DNA of 64,000 nucleotides. It comes from CAVVIH01 sp963748295. Lineage in GTDB: Bacteria; Acidobacteriota; Vicinamibacteria; Vicinamibacterales; 2-12-FULL-66-21. The stretch is taken from the NCBI GenBank assembly GCA_963748295.1, contig CAVVIH010000001.1, positions 372,001-436,000 of the forward strand, given 5' to 3'. Position numbers and translations under genes: made by a program. Below, piece after piece: positions 17,301 through 26,461 of the stretch. How positions within the stretch are numbered: position 1 is the first letter of the stretch; every line of letters starts with the position of its first letter. Below the pieces are notes generated by a model. That model did no database searches. It saw nothing but the letters and a program-made list of their open reading frames with translations, and had not been told where the DNA came from.

Positions 17301-19940
17301 GTGCTGACCGTCACGCAGCAGGCCGTCGATACGCGGCTGCTGCCGCCGGACGGCACGCCGGTCGACGCGCCGACTTTCACGCGCTCGGCATCGCCGAACA
17401 TCACCTTCGTGCAGCAGCCGCAGGACATCTCGAGCGGCTCGGCGTTCGATCCGCCCGTTCAGGTCAGGGTTCAAGACGCCACCGGCGCCGTGCTGCCCGG
17501 CGTCACCGTCATCCTCTCGCTGGTCAGGCCTCCGGGATCCACCGCGACGCTCTTCGGTCCGACGACGGCCGTGACGAGCACTGACGGTATCGCGACCTTC
17601 GATCCGGTCGGCGTAACCGGTGGCGGGACCTTCGCCCTGAGAGCGTCCGTCCCCGGCGCGGCTTTGCCACCGGGTGACAGCGTCTTCTTCGACGTTTCCG
17701 GCGGCGCCCCGACCTTCGTCGTGACCAACACGAACGACTCGGGCGCCGGATCGCTGCGGCAAGCGATTCTGAACGCCAACGCAAACGGTGCCGGGCTCGA
17801 CAACATCACGTTCGACATGGGCGGCGGGTCGCCGCCCTTCACGATCAACCCGACGCTCCCGCTGCCCACAATCACGAGCGCCGTGGTGATCGACGGATTC
17901 ACGCAGCCGGGCTCCGCTCCGGGTGCGCCGATGATCGAGCTGAATGGCAGCGTCATGGAAGGCGTTGGCGTCAGCGGCCTGACGATTGCGGGAGACAGCA
18001 GCAGCGTTCGCGGGCTCGTCATCAACGGGTTCCCCGGCCCGGGCATCACCGTCACGTCGTCCGGCAGCTCGATCCGGGGCAACTTCATCGGAACGAATCT
18101 GACCGGTCAGTCCGCTGTGCCCAACGCGCAAGGTGTCGTCCTCGGCAGTACCGCGACCGGCACGACGATCGGCGGCGACACTGCCGCTGATCGGAACATC
18201 ATCGGCGGCAACGCCGAGTTCGGCGTAATGATCGAGGGGAGCGGCAACATCGTCCGCGGCAACGTCATCGGCCGCAGCCCCGACGGACCGATCGGCGTCG
18301 CCAACGGCACACCCGGTACGCCGGTCGGGGCCGGCGTCATGCTGCTCGGGGGCGCGTCGAACAACTACATCGGCGGAATTGGGGAGACCCGCACGTTCGT
18401 CCCGAACTTCATCGGCCAGAACAACGGTAGAGGGATCGTGCTCTCGAACGGCGGCGTGGCCGGCGTTGGACCGGCAGGCACCGGGAATGGCATCGGTTTC
18501 AACAACATCGTCAACAACACCGGGCTCGGAATCGATCTCGGCAACGACGGCGTCACGGCGAATGACGGCAGCGACGCGGACACCGGTCCAAACAACTTCC
18601 AGAACACGCCGGAGATCACGTCAGCGGTGGACAATGGCGACGTGACCGTGGTGCAAGGTCAGTTGTCGAGCACTCCGCTCACGCTGTTCCGCATCAGCCT
18701 GTACCACAACGTCGCGTGCGATCCGTCGGGTAGCGGTGAGGGCGAAACGCACGTGGAGAACTTCCTCGTCTCCACCAACACCGACGGCACCGCCACATTC
18801 TCCGGGAGCGTGCCGCGCTTTACTATCGGGACGTTCTTCACGGCGATCGCCAGCACGCTCAGCGACGATGAGATCAACCCGGGAGAGCTGGACTCGTCGG
18901 AGTTCTCACCGTGCAAAGACATCACCGGTCCGCCGCCGCCGGCGCCCGTGCTGTTCGGCGTCAATTCCAGCGATGACGGGCTGTCGTTGCTGAATCCGGT
19001 GACCGGCGCATCAGCGTTCGTTGGGGCGCTCGGCTCCAGCGGGGAGTTCGAAACGGCGGTCGCCGCCGCGTCGCGACCGAGCGACGACATGCTCTATGTC
19101 TGGAACAACTCCAGCTCGCTCGGCGTCACGGGGGAACTGCTCGCGGTCGATCCATGCACCGGGGAAGGGACCCGTGTGAATCCGGCGACACCAGCTCAGG
19201 GGCAGTCAGGCGGAATAGCATTCTCATCGAGCGGGCTTCTCTTCGGCACTGGCATCGGGGGTGACCCTCTCTTCAGGATCAACCCTGAGACGGGCGTCAG
19301 AACCGCCATAGCAGGAGCCCCCGGAATACCGATGACCGTCGCCGGCCTGGCGTTCAACGCGTCAGGAACGCTGTATGCGGTGCCGGTCGATGGAACACAG
19401 CTCCACACGATAAACACGACGACCGGAGTGAACACACTCGTCGCGACGCTCACGCTCGATGGTGTGACACCCGCGGGTGTCGCCCCTGTTGGTTCGATCG
19501 TGTTCTCGCCGGGGGGCACGCTGATCGGCAGCTCGAACGGCGCGGCCAGTCAGTTGTTCGACATCAATCCCACGACTGGGATTGTGTCCAACTTCCGCCC
19601 CACGACTGGGGCGGTTGCGCCTCAGGGAATGGATTTCGCTCTCGATTGTCCTGCGTCGCTGACGATCAGAACCAAGGCGCTGCCAAACGGTCTGCAGGGA
19701 ACTCCGTACCGTGCGACGGTCCGTGCGGTCGCCGGTCAGCCATCGTACGGCTGGTCGATCAGCTCAGGGTCGCTGCCACCCGGCTTGAGTCTTGACAGCG
19801 AGACGGGCGTCATTTCCGGCGTTCCGACCCTGTTCGGTTTGTTTACGTTCACGGTGACCGTGACCGATACGAGCGAGCCCACACCGGATACGGCCACGAA
19901 ATCGTTGACGCTGATGATCATCGGGCTGGGAGCGCCTTAG
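14337..19940 (+). CDS. Giant secreted multidomain protein with PEIEA-repeat linker
   Basis: A 1867-residue exported protein. The signal peptide is residues 1-~31 (VLLIGAALALLVASPSAQ). A sialidase-like N-terminal part has Asp-box-type repeats (STDGGDTWES ~120, SNDGGVSWS ~342). Residues 784-873 hold twelve PEIEA pentapeptides. An Ig-like segment follows (~1022-1110; VRVQDATGAVLPGVTVILS). A right-handed beta-helix region begins with the CSLREA-like motif NDSGAGSLRQAILNANANG (~1132) and carries repeated GNxI motifs. A beta-propeller-like part spans ~1540-1770, and a putative He_PIG Ig domain closes the protein (GTPYRATV... SLPPGLSLDSETGVISGVP). No sorting signal or membrane anchor is seen. It is probably a surface or matrix protein. 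Start ATG 14337 is chosen for the signal peptide. Confidence 0.88.
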   Translation: MSCRSAMVAVRMPVLLIGAALALLVASPSAQQLPVPVPGRNSNLASGPAELVVDTTVNPPVATKVRGDFLLKQDNEGSCARGSRNPKNLLCGGNDYGLVDVPGIDPADVVRDAGAGVYQSTDGGDTWESTMLPGHVLDAPSAGFLKNYKAFADVTVRMGAAGVAYYTGIAFKSTNNSSIAYVATFLELNNREDTRTPFTHLYTVKLDSVPETLLTDPLTATAFIDKPWSVVLPPGSAMCTIDVPRPDGTTVRQRVPDSPLIVGYSIFLGLEKHPDLRLTAEMIVRVTDCGRKVSKPKLVALGHRLNGMSLAVSPVPGSKQVVGVYRRFANQFVTDAMFAVVSNDGGVSWSLPQQVAAICPFQQASTGFSLRVNTFGTVAIDHTGRIIVGWSDRGRDLTKPSQPCLETGQSRIVISTSTNATSWSAPQIVDPGTGLGHQITPSLTYGGGTLLLLWKDLRETASQYFDEFIWEFPLLRAAAGQFDPPPPGAVPGPPFYHNTVEFYSKMAKVDNGVQWGPSVRLSQYKFGKAPGETEPTQKQWEITNLRLFAKGSLVFDGDYPDGAGPPMLPPDKSKKRTKWTLDIGQNGDPMYFGVWASNRDVHRVPQHTDPTGTQPIPYTPPGLTGTSWVDPSQTRPVCQPGVADFTKTMDQNLYGTRISRGLYAFSPGNNKQVTGFQRAYVVTARNDSSVTKSYLLSIPLAFQKVPGGFVSFSQFAPFGGANATRVVTVAPKSTGSRSVFIVPDTNPRTTLDPKQLVRVDVTEIVSSGTGSSTSVYLNSDPTAPEIEAPEIEAPEIEAEEVYTPEIEAAVITAHPPGAPEIEAPEIEAKSGAAPEIEAPEIEAKSFQTPEIEATSLGAPEIEAPEIEAPEIEAAAITDVSWPLTNKGNTTAGYIIRPLVGGDRSGFHFQLVGSRTVLISTAKDCQPAFATMSKVALNLRDANRLVDETAIITPDELANATVWIAPGETMLITLRVRGAVTFDPFRNPTVLTVTQQAVDTRLLPPDGTPVDAPTFTRSASPNITFVQQPQDISSGSAFDPPVQVRVQDATGAVLPGVTVILSLVRPPGSTATLFGPTTAVTSTDGIATFDPVGVTGGGTFALRASVPGAALPPGDSVFFDVSGGAPTFVVTNTNDSGAGSLRQAILNANANGAGLDNITFDMGGGSPPFTINPTLPLPTITSAVVIDGFTQPGSAPGAPMIELNGSVMEGVGVSGLTIAGDSSSVRGLVINGFPGPGITVTSSGSSIRGNFIGTNLTGQSAVPNAQGVVLGSTATGTTIGGDTAADRNIIGGNAEFGVMIEGSGNIVRGNVIGRSPDGPIGVANGTPGTPVGAGVMLLGGASNNYIGGIGETRTFVPNFIGQNNGRGIVLSNGGVAGVGPAGTGNGIGFNNIVNNTGLGIDLGNDGVTANDGSDADTGPNNFQNTPEITSAVDNGDVTVVQGQLSSTPLTLFRISLYHNVACDPSGSGEGETHVENFLVSTNTDGTATFSGSVPRFTIGTFFTAIASTLSDDEINPGELDSSEFSPCKDITGPPPPAPVLFGVNSSDDGLSLLNPVTGASAFVGALGSSGEFETAVAAASRPSDDMLYVWNNSSSLGVTGELLAVDPCTGEGTRVNPATPAQGQSGGIAFSSSGLLFGTGIGGDPLFRINPETGVRTAIAGAPGIPMTVAGLAFNASGTLYAVPVDGTQLHTINTTTGVNTLVATLTLDGVTPAGVAPVGSIVFSPGGTLIGSSNGAASQLFDINPTTGIVSNFRPTTGAVAPQGMDFALDCPASLTIRTKALPNGLQGTPYRATVRAVAGQPSYGWSISSGSLPPGLSLDSETGVISGVPTLFGLFTFTVTVTDTSEPTPDTATKSLTLMIIGLGAP
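16686..16955 (+). repeat. Coding repeat: twelve PEIEA pentapeptides
   Basis: 270 bases encode 90 residues with twelve PEIEA units in blocks of 3, 1, 2, 2, 1 and 3, separated by short spacers (EEVYT, AVITAHPPGA, KSGAA, KSFQT, TSLGA). Synonymous codons alternate (CCGGAAATCGAAGCG and CCCGAGATCGAGGCG), so the repeat is kept at protein level and has diverged at DNA level. Confidence 0.95.
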
Positions 19941-19962
19941 TTAGAAGGAGGCCGCGCCGCGG

Positions 19963-22900
19963 CTATGTCCCCAGCCGACGGCGCGCATCGGTCGCCAGAG
20001 GATCCCGCGACCCGGCGGACCGAAGCGTGAGGAAGGTTCGATAGCTCTCGGCGGCCTGATCCTTGTTCAGGCCTTCGAGTGCCCGGCCCAGCCAGTAGTG
20101 CACCGGCGCGAGATAGCGAATCGACGGCACGTCGTCGAGGAACACGGATGTCGCTTCGCCGCGCCGATCGAGACACTTCTTCAGGTCGTCCCTGGCCGCC
20201 ACGTATTGGACGTCCTTGCCGCTCTGCACGCCGGCGATACCCGAGGCGAGCCGCACCATCCACAAATCAGCAAGCTTGAGCGCGCCGTCGATCTCGAGCT
20301 GCGCGTCAGCGTTCTGCTTCTGGCTCATCGCAATCTCCGCCTGCAGCATTTTTTCGTATGCCCGCACGGTAGCCTGCGGCAGTTGCCGCAACTCGGCGGC
20401 GACGTCGTTCGCTTCCCTGGAGCGTCCAGCCGCGATGAGCACGCGCGCGGATGGAACGAGCACAGACGGGTCGCGCGTCAATTCCATCGCGCGTTTGACC
20501 GCCGCCAGCGCCTCAGCCTGATTGCCGAGCGCGAGCGTCGCTTCGGCCAGCGCCACCAGCTTTGCCGCCTGCGCTGCCGGGTTCTTGATCCGTTCGTCGC
20601 GCGCGATGCCGGCGGTGAGGATCGGCACCGCTTTCTCGTACTCGCCGTGGTACATCGCGAGATCGGCGAGGCCCATGTCGCCGAGCGACGCGCCCTGATC
20701 GCCGCCCACCTTGGCCATCGTCTCGTACGCGGTGCGCGCTTCGTCGGGCTTCGCGCCGGCGATCGCCGCCATCGCTATTGGCAGATACGCGCGGTAGTAG
20801 GTGGGGTGATCCCGCACGAGCTCCGAAGCGTCCCGGCCGGCTGTAGCGAAATCGCCAGCGTACATCGCGTAGAGCGCGTTGTTGCTGCGGAACTTCGGGC
20901 TGGTTCCATAGATCTCGGTGGCACGGTGCCCGTGCTCGAGTGCTTTGGCGAAATTCCTCGTGTAGAGGTACGAAAGCGCGAGATTCGAGTGGCCGGCGCG
21001 ATCCGCGGGATACTCGCGCACCAGCGTGCTGAAGTTCTCGACCGCCTTGTCGTAGTCCTTTGCAACCGAGAGATAGTAGGTGCCGACCGTGCGGTGCTCC
21101 TCGCGCTTCGTCATGCGGTTCAGGAGCGTGAACGCCTTCTTGTAGAGCTCTTCGGCTTCCTTCGGCCGCCCGAGCGTGAATTCGCTGACCGCCCAGGTCG
21201 CATACGCGCGTCCGAAGTCCGGATCGATCTCGGTTGCCCGCTTGTAGTGCTGGATGGACTCCTGGTACTTGCCGTTCGAGCTCAGCTGCTGGGCGATGCC
21301 GTATTCCCGGGCAGCGTCCAGCTTTCCCGACGTGAATGTCTCGGCCTGGGCGAGGCGTTCGCTTTCCGGCGTGACGTCGCCGAGCGCCTGGCGCACATCG
21401 GATGCGACGGCAGCCATCGCCTGAAGCACGTTCTCCTTGCTCGAGGCGGACCTGCTTGCGTTGGCCAGCTCTTCTCCCTTGAATGCGTCCACCGCCCTGA
21501 CGTCCACGCGGTAGCCGCGCCCCTCGGAGGCGACCGAGCCCGCGAGAACCACCTTGATCCCTTCGCGCTGCGATACCAGACGCGCCGTCTCGACATCGAG
21601 CCTGTCGATCGGGCTGCCCTGTGCCGCGCGCGCGGCCGTCAGCGCGTCGCGCCGCGGGAAGGTCGTGATGAACGGCGCGCCCTCCATCGCAATCGCGAGC
21701 ACCTGCTCCAGCGACCCGTCGAAGACCGGATCGTTTGCAAGATTCTGGAAGTCCGCAATCAGGATCGACAGCGGCGCGCGCGCAGCGGCGGGCGCCGCCG
21801 GCGGCTGCTGCATGCTGTTCACCACCATGATCGCGATCATGGCAAGTGGCGCGAGCGCCAGAAGGGCGATGGCGGCGAGCAGCGCGAATTGTGCCGGCTT
21901 CGGCCATGACGCCGCGAATTCGGGAACGATCCGCGGCTTGCTCGGAAGCGGACGCTCGTGTCCATCCGGCTCGAGCCGATCCAGATCCGCGATCAGCTCT
22001 GCGACAGTCTGGTAACGCTTGCCGGCGTCGGGTTCGAGGCACCGGTTGACGATGCGCTCGACCGGATCGGGAACCGCGGCCTCGAGCGAACGCACCGGCG
22101 GAGGCGCGTGCGTCATGCGCGACATGGCTTCGGAGAGCGGGCTGGTGCCGACGGCGAAGCGCCGCCGCCCGACCAGCATGTCGTAGAGCATCAGCCCGAG
22201 CGCGTAGATGTCCGAGCGCTGATCGGCGGTTTCACCGCGCGCCTGCTCGGGCGACATGTACTCCAGCGTCCCGACGACGGATCCCATCATCGTGCCGGCG
22301 CCGGTCCCGGTCAGCGACCGCGAGATCCCGAAGTCCATGATCACCGCGCGGCCGTCGCCGTCGAGCATGACGTTCTCGGGCTTCAGATCCCGGTGGACGA
22401 CGCCGACGCCGTGCGCCGCCATCAGCCCGTCGGAGATCTCGCGGATGATCTGCAACGCACGCCCGCATGGCAGCTTGCCGCTTTGCGTGAGCACCGAGGA
22501 GAGCGTCTGACCCTCGATGAACGGCATCGTCAGGTATTTCACGCCGTCGACTTCGCCGAGGTCGTGGATTCGGACGACGTGGCGGTGAGTGACCTGGCGG
22601 GCGAGCAGCAGCTCGCGCTTGAAGCGGCGCTCGACGTCGGCCGCGGTGATTGGATCGCTCATCACCTCCGGCCGGATGGTTTTGAGCGCGACCGCGAGTC
22701 CCAGCTCTTCGTCCCATGCCTGGTAGACCACCCCCATGCCGCCCTGTCCGAGGACTTTGAGGATCCGGTAACGGCGCCCGAAGGGCTCACCGAGCGGGAG
22801 GGTGCCGGTGGCGGCCGTGATGGTTGGCCGTCCGGTGCTGTCGAGCTGAGTCTCAGCGTCGGCGCTGCTCAGACCGGTCGGGTACGGCGTCTGCGGATCC

Positions 22901-23019
22901 GGGGGCGGAGGCGTGAGCGTGCCGGCGGCAACCGTACGAGCGGTCGCCTGGGTCTTGCCGCAGGCGGGGCAGGTGCCGCCGGGCGTCAGTCCGCTGTTGC
23001 CACAGTGTGGGCACAACAT
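19963..23019 (-). CDS. Membrane-anchored Ser/Thr protein kinase with zinc ribbon and TPR repeats
   Basis: 1018 residues. An N-terminal zinc ribbon (C3, C6, C17, C20) precedes a Pro/Thr-rich linker. A complete Hanks-type kinase domain spans ~84-350: GQGGMGVVY 91-99, K113, HRDLKPEN with D211 and N216, DFG at 229-231, and APE-like SPEQA. A membrane segment lies at 377-401. The outer ~600 residues begin with a segment like a FlgO/adenylate-cyclase-associated domain (ILIADFQNLANDPVFDGSLEQVLAIAM) and continue as TPR repeats (for example YQESIQHYKRATEIDPDFGRAYATWAV). The layout is typical of acidobacterial and myxobacterial signalling kinases. The kinase lies inside the cell and the TPRs outside. 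Substrates are unknown. It is divergent from the orphan permease gene at 23145. Confidence 0.93.
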   Translation of the reverse strand: MLCPHCGNSGLTPGGTCPACGKTQATARTVAAGTLTPPPPDPQTPYPTGLSSADAETQLDSTGRPTITAATGTLPLGEPFGRRYRILKVLGQGGMGVVYQAWDEELGLAVALKTIRPEVMSDPITAADVERRFKRELLLARQVTHRHVVRIHDLGEVDGVKYLTMPFIEGQTLSSVLTQSGKLPCGRALQIIREISDGLMAAHGVGVVHRDLKPENVMLDGDGRAVIMDFGISRSLTGTGAGTMMGSVVGTLEYMSPEQARGETADQRSDIYALGLMLYDMLVGRRRFAVGTSPLSEAMSRMTHAPPPVRSLEAAVPDPVERIVNRCLEPDAGKRYQTVAELIADLDRLEPDGHERPLPSKPRIVPEFAASWPKPAQFALLAAIALLALAPLAMIAIMVVNSMQQPPAAPAAARAPLSILIADFQNLANDPVFDGSLEQVLAIAMEGAPFITTFPRRDALTAARAAQGSPIDRLDVETARLVSQREGIKVVLAGSVASEGRGYRVDVRAVDAFKGEELANASRSASSKENVLQAMAAVASDVRQALGDVTPESERLAQAETFTSGKLDAAREYGIAQQLSSNGKYQESIQHYKRATEIDPDFGRAYATWAVSEFTLGRPKEAEELYKKAFTLLNRMTKREEHRTVGTYYLSVAKDYDKAVENFSTLVREYPADRAGHSNLALSYLYTRNFAKALEHGHRATEIYGTSPKFRSNNALYAMYAGDFATAGRDASELVRDHPTYYRAYLPIAMAAIAGAKPDEARTAYETMAKVGGDQGASLGDMGLADLAMYHGEYEKAVPILTAGIARDERIKNPAAQAAKLVALAEATLALGNQAEALAAVKRAMELTRDPSVLVPSARVLIAAGRSREANDVAAELRQLPQATVRAYEKMLQAEIAMSQKQNADAQLEIDGALKLADLWMVRLASGIAGVQSGKDVQYVAARDDLKKCLDRRGEATSVFLDDVPSIRYLAPVHYWLGRALEGLNKDQAAESYRTFLTLRSAGSRDPLATDARRRLGT

Positions 23020-23144
23020 CGCTCTTTGGGCCGATTATGCGCCTGAAATCAGGTCAGAACAACTCGGGGTAGCCACTACTCGCGTCCTGACCCAAGGCGT
23101 TTGCAGTTCGTACGGGTTCATGAAGTATTGCTTCTCACTAAGAA

Positions 23145-25526
23145 ATGCGTCTTGTCCTCCGGACGTTTCTTCGATCGCCCGTTCTTCTTGCGGCGTCGGT
23201 CCTGACCCTCGCCGTCGGCACCGGTCTGGCGACCGGTGTGCTGGCCGTGGCTTACGGGGTGTTGCTGCGCCCCCTCCCTTATCGGCAGCCGGAACGCCTC
23301 GTCGTAATCGTGCTGCACGCACCGGGGGCGGAAGACCGGGATGTCGGCATTCGGCTCGCGGAGTTCGACGACTGGCGGAGCAGGCTGCGGGCCTTCGAAC
23401 GCGTGGCCGGGCACAGCAGCGCCGAGCTGACGCTGCGCGGCGCGGGCGACGCGCGCAGCGTGCGAACGGCGATGGTCACCGACGGGTTTTTCGAGACCCT
23501 CGGACTCGAGGCCGCGGAAGGGTCCACGCAGGGGATCACCAGGCAGTCGCCGGCCGTCGCGGTGAGCTCGCGGCTTGCCGATCAGGTTGGCCGGGACGGA
23601 CCGTGGCGCGATCGCGGCGTTACCGTCGGCACGAACGACTTCCGCGTTGCGGCGATCATGCCGCCGGTATTTGCGATTCCGGCGGACGACACCGAGCTGT
23701 GGGTGCGCGCGGACGCGGTGCCGGAGATCACGCTTTATGGATTCCAGGATCAGCGGCGGTTCCAGCTGATCGCCCGGCTTGGCGCGGGCGTAACGCTCGA
23801 GCAGGCCCGCGACGATGCGCGCCGCGTGGCGCAGGAGATTGATGGCGCGCAGGAGGCCAGGCGCAGGCGCGATGCGACGGTTCGTCCGCTTCACGATCGG
23901 CCCCGCCAGGAAGCGCGCGCGACCGTAATTCCCTTTGTCGCCGGGTCGGTTCTGGTGCTGCTGATCGCGTGCGCCAATGTCTCGGGCCTGCTCGTCGGCC
24001 GGGCGTCGGGGCGCGAGCGCGAGTTCGCGGTACGCCGCGCCCTCGGCGCGCGCGCGGGACAGATCCTCCGGACATCGCTCGCGGAGAGCTTTACGGTGGC
24101 GCTGCTGGGATGGGCGCTCGGGCTGTGGATCGCGCTGATCGTCGTTCGCATCTTCGGATCGCTTGCGGCAGGGACCCTTCCAAATCTTCAGAACGTCAGG
24201 TTCGACGTCCCGGTACTGCTGGTCAGCCTCGCGCTCGCGCTGCTCGTGGCGCTGCTGAGCGGCGGCGCCCCGGCGCTGCGCGCGGTTCGCATCGACCCCA
24301 ATGCCACGCTGAAGAACACGTCGGAGCGTGTCGGGCGTGGGCGCACCGCGCTCCGCAGCGCGCTGGTCGTCGGCCAGATCGCGCTGACGGTGATCCTGCT
24401 GGTCTCCGCCGGCCTGCTGATGCGCACCGTCAACCGGATCGTGACCGAGCAGCGCGGTTTCGACACGGCGAACGCGCTGGCGATGCGGCTTCGCCTGACG
24501 CAGGCGGTCAGGTTCGAAGTGAACGAGCGCACGCCGTTCGTCAACCGTCTCGTGTCCGAGGTGCGGGCGCTGCCTGGCGTCGTCGCCGCGGGCGTCGGCA
24601 GCGATCTGCCGCCGAATGGAACGCAACTCGAGTTGACGATCCGGATGGTGAACGAGAAGAACGAGGAAAGCATGTACCGGCTGAGCCCGTCGGCCGTTAC
24701 TCCCGGATACCTCGAAGCGCTTGGCGTAACGGTGAAGAGCGGACGGTTGTTCGAGGAACGGGATCGCGAGGCGGCCAGACCGCCGATCGTGATCACCGAG
24801 GCGTCAGCCCGGATGATGTTTCCCGATCGCGATGCTGTGGGCCGGGATTGGCCGGCGTTGCTGCCCGGTCCGGCGGGCAAGCGCGTCACGCCGGTCGTGA
24901 TCGGCGTGGTCGGCGACATCAAGCACAAGGGACTTGATTCCGAGGCGACGGCGGTGATGTTCGCCCCGTGGGAGCGGCTCGCGCCCAGCAACGCGCATCT
25001 GGTGGTCAGGACGTCCGGATCGCCTGAGAGCCTCCGGCCGGCGCTTCGCCGCATCGTGCAGCAGCTCGATCCCACGTTGCCGATCTTCCCACCGCAAAGC
25101 CTCGACGAAGTCGTCGCCGGGACACTGGCGCCGCGGACGCTTCGGCTGCAACTTTCCGCGGCGTTCGCAGCGCTCGCGCTGGCGCTCGCCGTCGTCGCGT
25201 TGTGGGGCGCGATGGCGCAGAACGTGCTCGATCGGCGCCGCGAGCTGGCGGTACGGCTTGCGCTTGGCTCGACGAGCGCCGGCGCCGTCGGGCTCATGCT
25301 TCGCGGCGGCCTGACGCTGATTGCGATCGGGATCGCGCTCGGCGCGGCCGGCGGCGCCGTCACCGCGCGCCTGCTCCAGCACCTCCTCCACGGCGTTACG
25401 CCATCCGATCCGATCGCTTTCGGATGCGGCACGGCGATCGCCGCGTTCATTTCAGCGGTGGCGTGCTACCTTCCCGCGCGGCGCGCCGCCAGAATCAGTC
25501 CAACCGAACTGCTCCGCGAAAGCTAG
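23145..25526 (+). CDS. FtsX/MacB-type permease (acidobacterial orphan permease family)
   Basis: 793 residues. The first membrane helix is ~13-35 (LLAASVLTLAVGTGLATGVL), followed by a MacB-like extracytoplasmic domain. A first FtsX block has helices ~263-430 (VLVLLIACANVSGLLVGRASGREREFAVRRALGA...), then comes a second extracytoplasmic domain, and a C-terminal FtsX block closes the protein (RRELAVRLALGSTSAGAVGLML... PARRAARISPTELLRES). It has the duplicated layout of the ADOP family, in which permeases are usually encoded without an adjacent ATPase, as here. Related MacB proteins move peptides or lipoproteins across the envelope or work mechanically. The ATG at 23145 follows a 125-base gap from the divergent kinase gene. 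Confidence 0.9.
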   Translation: MRLVLRTFLRSPVLLAASVLTLAVGTGLATGVLAVAYGVLLRPLPYRQPERLVVIVLHAPGAEDRDVGIRLAEFDDWRSRLRAFERVAGHSSAELTLRGAGDARSVRTAMVTDGFFETLGLEAAEGSTQGITRQSPAVAVSSRLADQVGRDGPWRDRGVTVGTNDFRVAAIMPPVFAIPADDTELWVRADAVPEITLYGFQDQRRFQLIARLGAGVTLEQARDDARRVAQEIDGAQEARRRRDATVRPLHDRPRQEARATVIPFVAGSVLVLLIACANVSGLLVGRASGREREFAVRRALGARAGQILRTSLAESFTVALLGWALGLWIALIVVRIFGSLAAGTLPNLQNVRFDVPVLLVSLALALLVALLSGGAPALRAVRIDPNATLKNTSERVGRGRTALRSALVVGQIALTVILLVSAGLLMRTVNRIVTEQRGFDTANALAMRLRLTQAVRFEVNERTPFVNRLVSEVRALPGVVAAGVGSDLPPNGTQLELTIRMVNEKNEESMYRLSPSAVTPGYLEALGVTVKSGRLFEERDREAARPPIVITEASARMMFPDRDAVGRDWPALLPGPAGKRVTPVVIGVVGDIKHKGLDSEATAVMFAPWERLAPSNAHLVVRTSGSPESLRPALRRIVQQLDPTLPIFPPQSLDEVVAGTLAPRTLRLQLSAAFAALALALAVVALWGAMAQNVLDRRRELAVRLALGSTSAGAVGLMLRGGLTLIAIGIALGAAGGAVTARLLQHLLHGVTPSDPIAFGCGTAIAAFISAVACYLPARRAARISPTELLRES

Positions 25527-25536
25527 GACAACACCG

Positions 25537-26461
25537 ATGTCGAAGCTCTGTTCTGCTCTTGCCGTTCTTATGATTGGCGTCACGCTCGTATTCGGTGCCC
25601 GGACCCTGCGGGCCCAGGCGGATCGAACGCCACAGCAGGCGGTCGAGGAGCTGCTGGCCGCGGACCGCGAGTTCGCCAAAGCCAGCGCGGAAACGGATCT
25701 CGCCACCGGCATCAGCGCGATGTTCGCGGATGACGTCGCGATGCCGATCCCCGGGAGCCAGTTCGCCCGCGGAAAGGACGCCGCCCGAGCCGCGCTCCAG
25801 GCGAATCCGGACAATGACGGCGCGCGGGCGGGATGGAGCCCGATCCGCGGCGGCATTTCAGCCGACGGTCAGCACGGGTTCACCGTCGGCTACATGACGG
25901 TGACGAAGAAGGACGGCACGCGCGTCGCCGGTCAAGTACGTCGCCTACTGGGTCAGGCAGCCGGCTGGCTGGCGCATCGCCGTCTACAAGCGCGTGCGTG
26001 CGGCGGAGCCGCCCGCCTCACCGCAGATGATGCCGCCGTCGCTGCCCGCGCGGTTCGTGCCGGCGACGACGGATGCGGCCACAATCGAGGAGTATCGCAA
26101 GAGCCTCGACGCCGCCGAGCGCGCCTTCTCGGCGGAAGCGCAGAAGATCGGTCTCGGCCCGGCGTTCGCAAAGAACGGCCACCCCGATGCGGTCAACGTC
26201 GGTCCGCCGACTCGGCCGGAGTTCGTCAAGGGGGCAGAGGAAATCGGCAAGGCGGTATCGGGCGGGTCGACATCGACCGATCCGGGACTGAGCTGGGCGC
26301 CCGACCACGTCATCGTCGCATCGAGCGGTGATCTCGGCGTCACCACGGGCATGATTCAGCCGAAGGCGGGTCTGGACGGGAAGCTGCCACCGGCGATCCC
26401 GTTCATCACCGTCTGGCGGCGTGCGACTCCGCAGAATGGGTGGCGCTATATCGCCGAGTGA
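25537..26461 (+). CDS. Secreted SnoaL/DUF4440-like protein, one frame break
   Basis: The protein has a signal peptide (MSKLCSALAVLMIGVTLVFGARTLRAQ) and an N-terminal SnoaL/NTF2-like domain (EELLAADREFAKASAETDLATGISAMFADDVAMPIPGS). One extra base near 25931 breaks the frame after VTKKDGTRVA; removing it continues as VKYVAYWVRQPAGWRIAVYKRV. A second similar domain follows (TIEEYRKSLDAAERAFSAEAQKIGLGPAFAKNGHPDAV), so the protein appears to hold two NTF2-like domains, ~307 residues when restored. The gene starts 10 bases after the permease gene and overlaps the convergent hydroxyacid dehydrogenase gene by 16 bases. Function unknown. Confidence 0.75.

Noticed and set aside
15600..18131. Long open frame (~840 codons) antisense to the giant secreted protein
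   Set aside because: Its Arg/Asp/His-rich translation has no domain and mirrors the codon bias of the sense gene; high G+C makes long antisense frames common.
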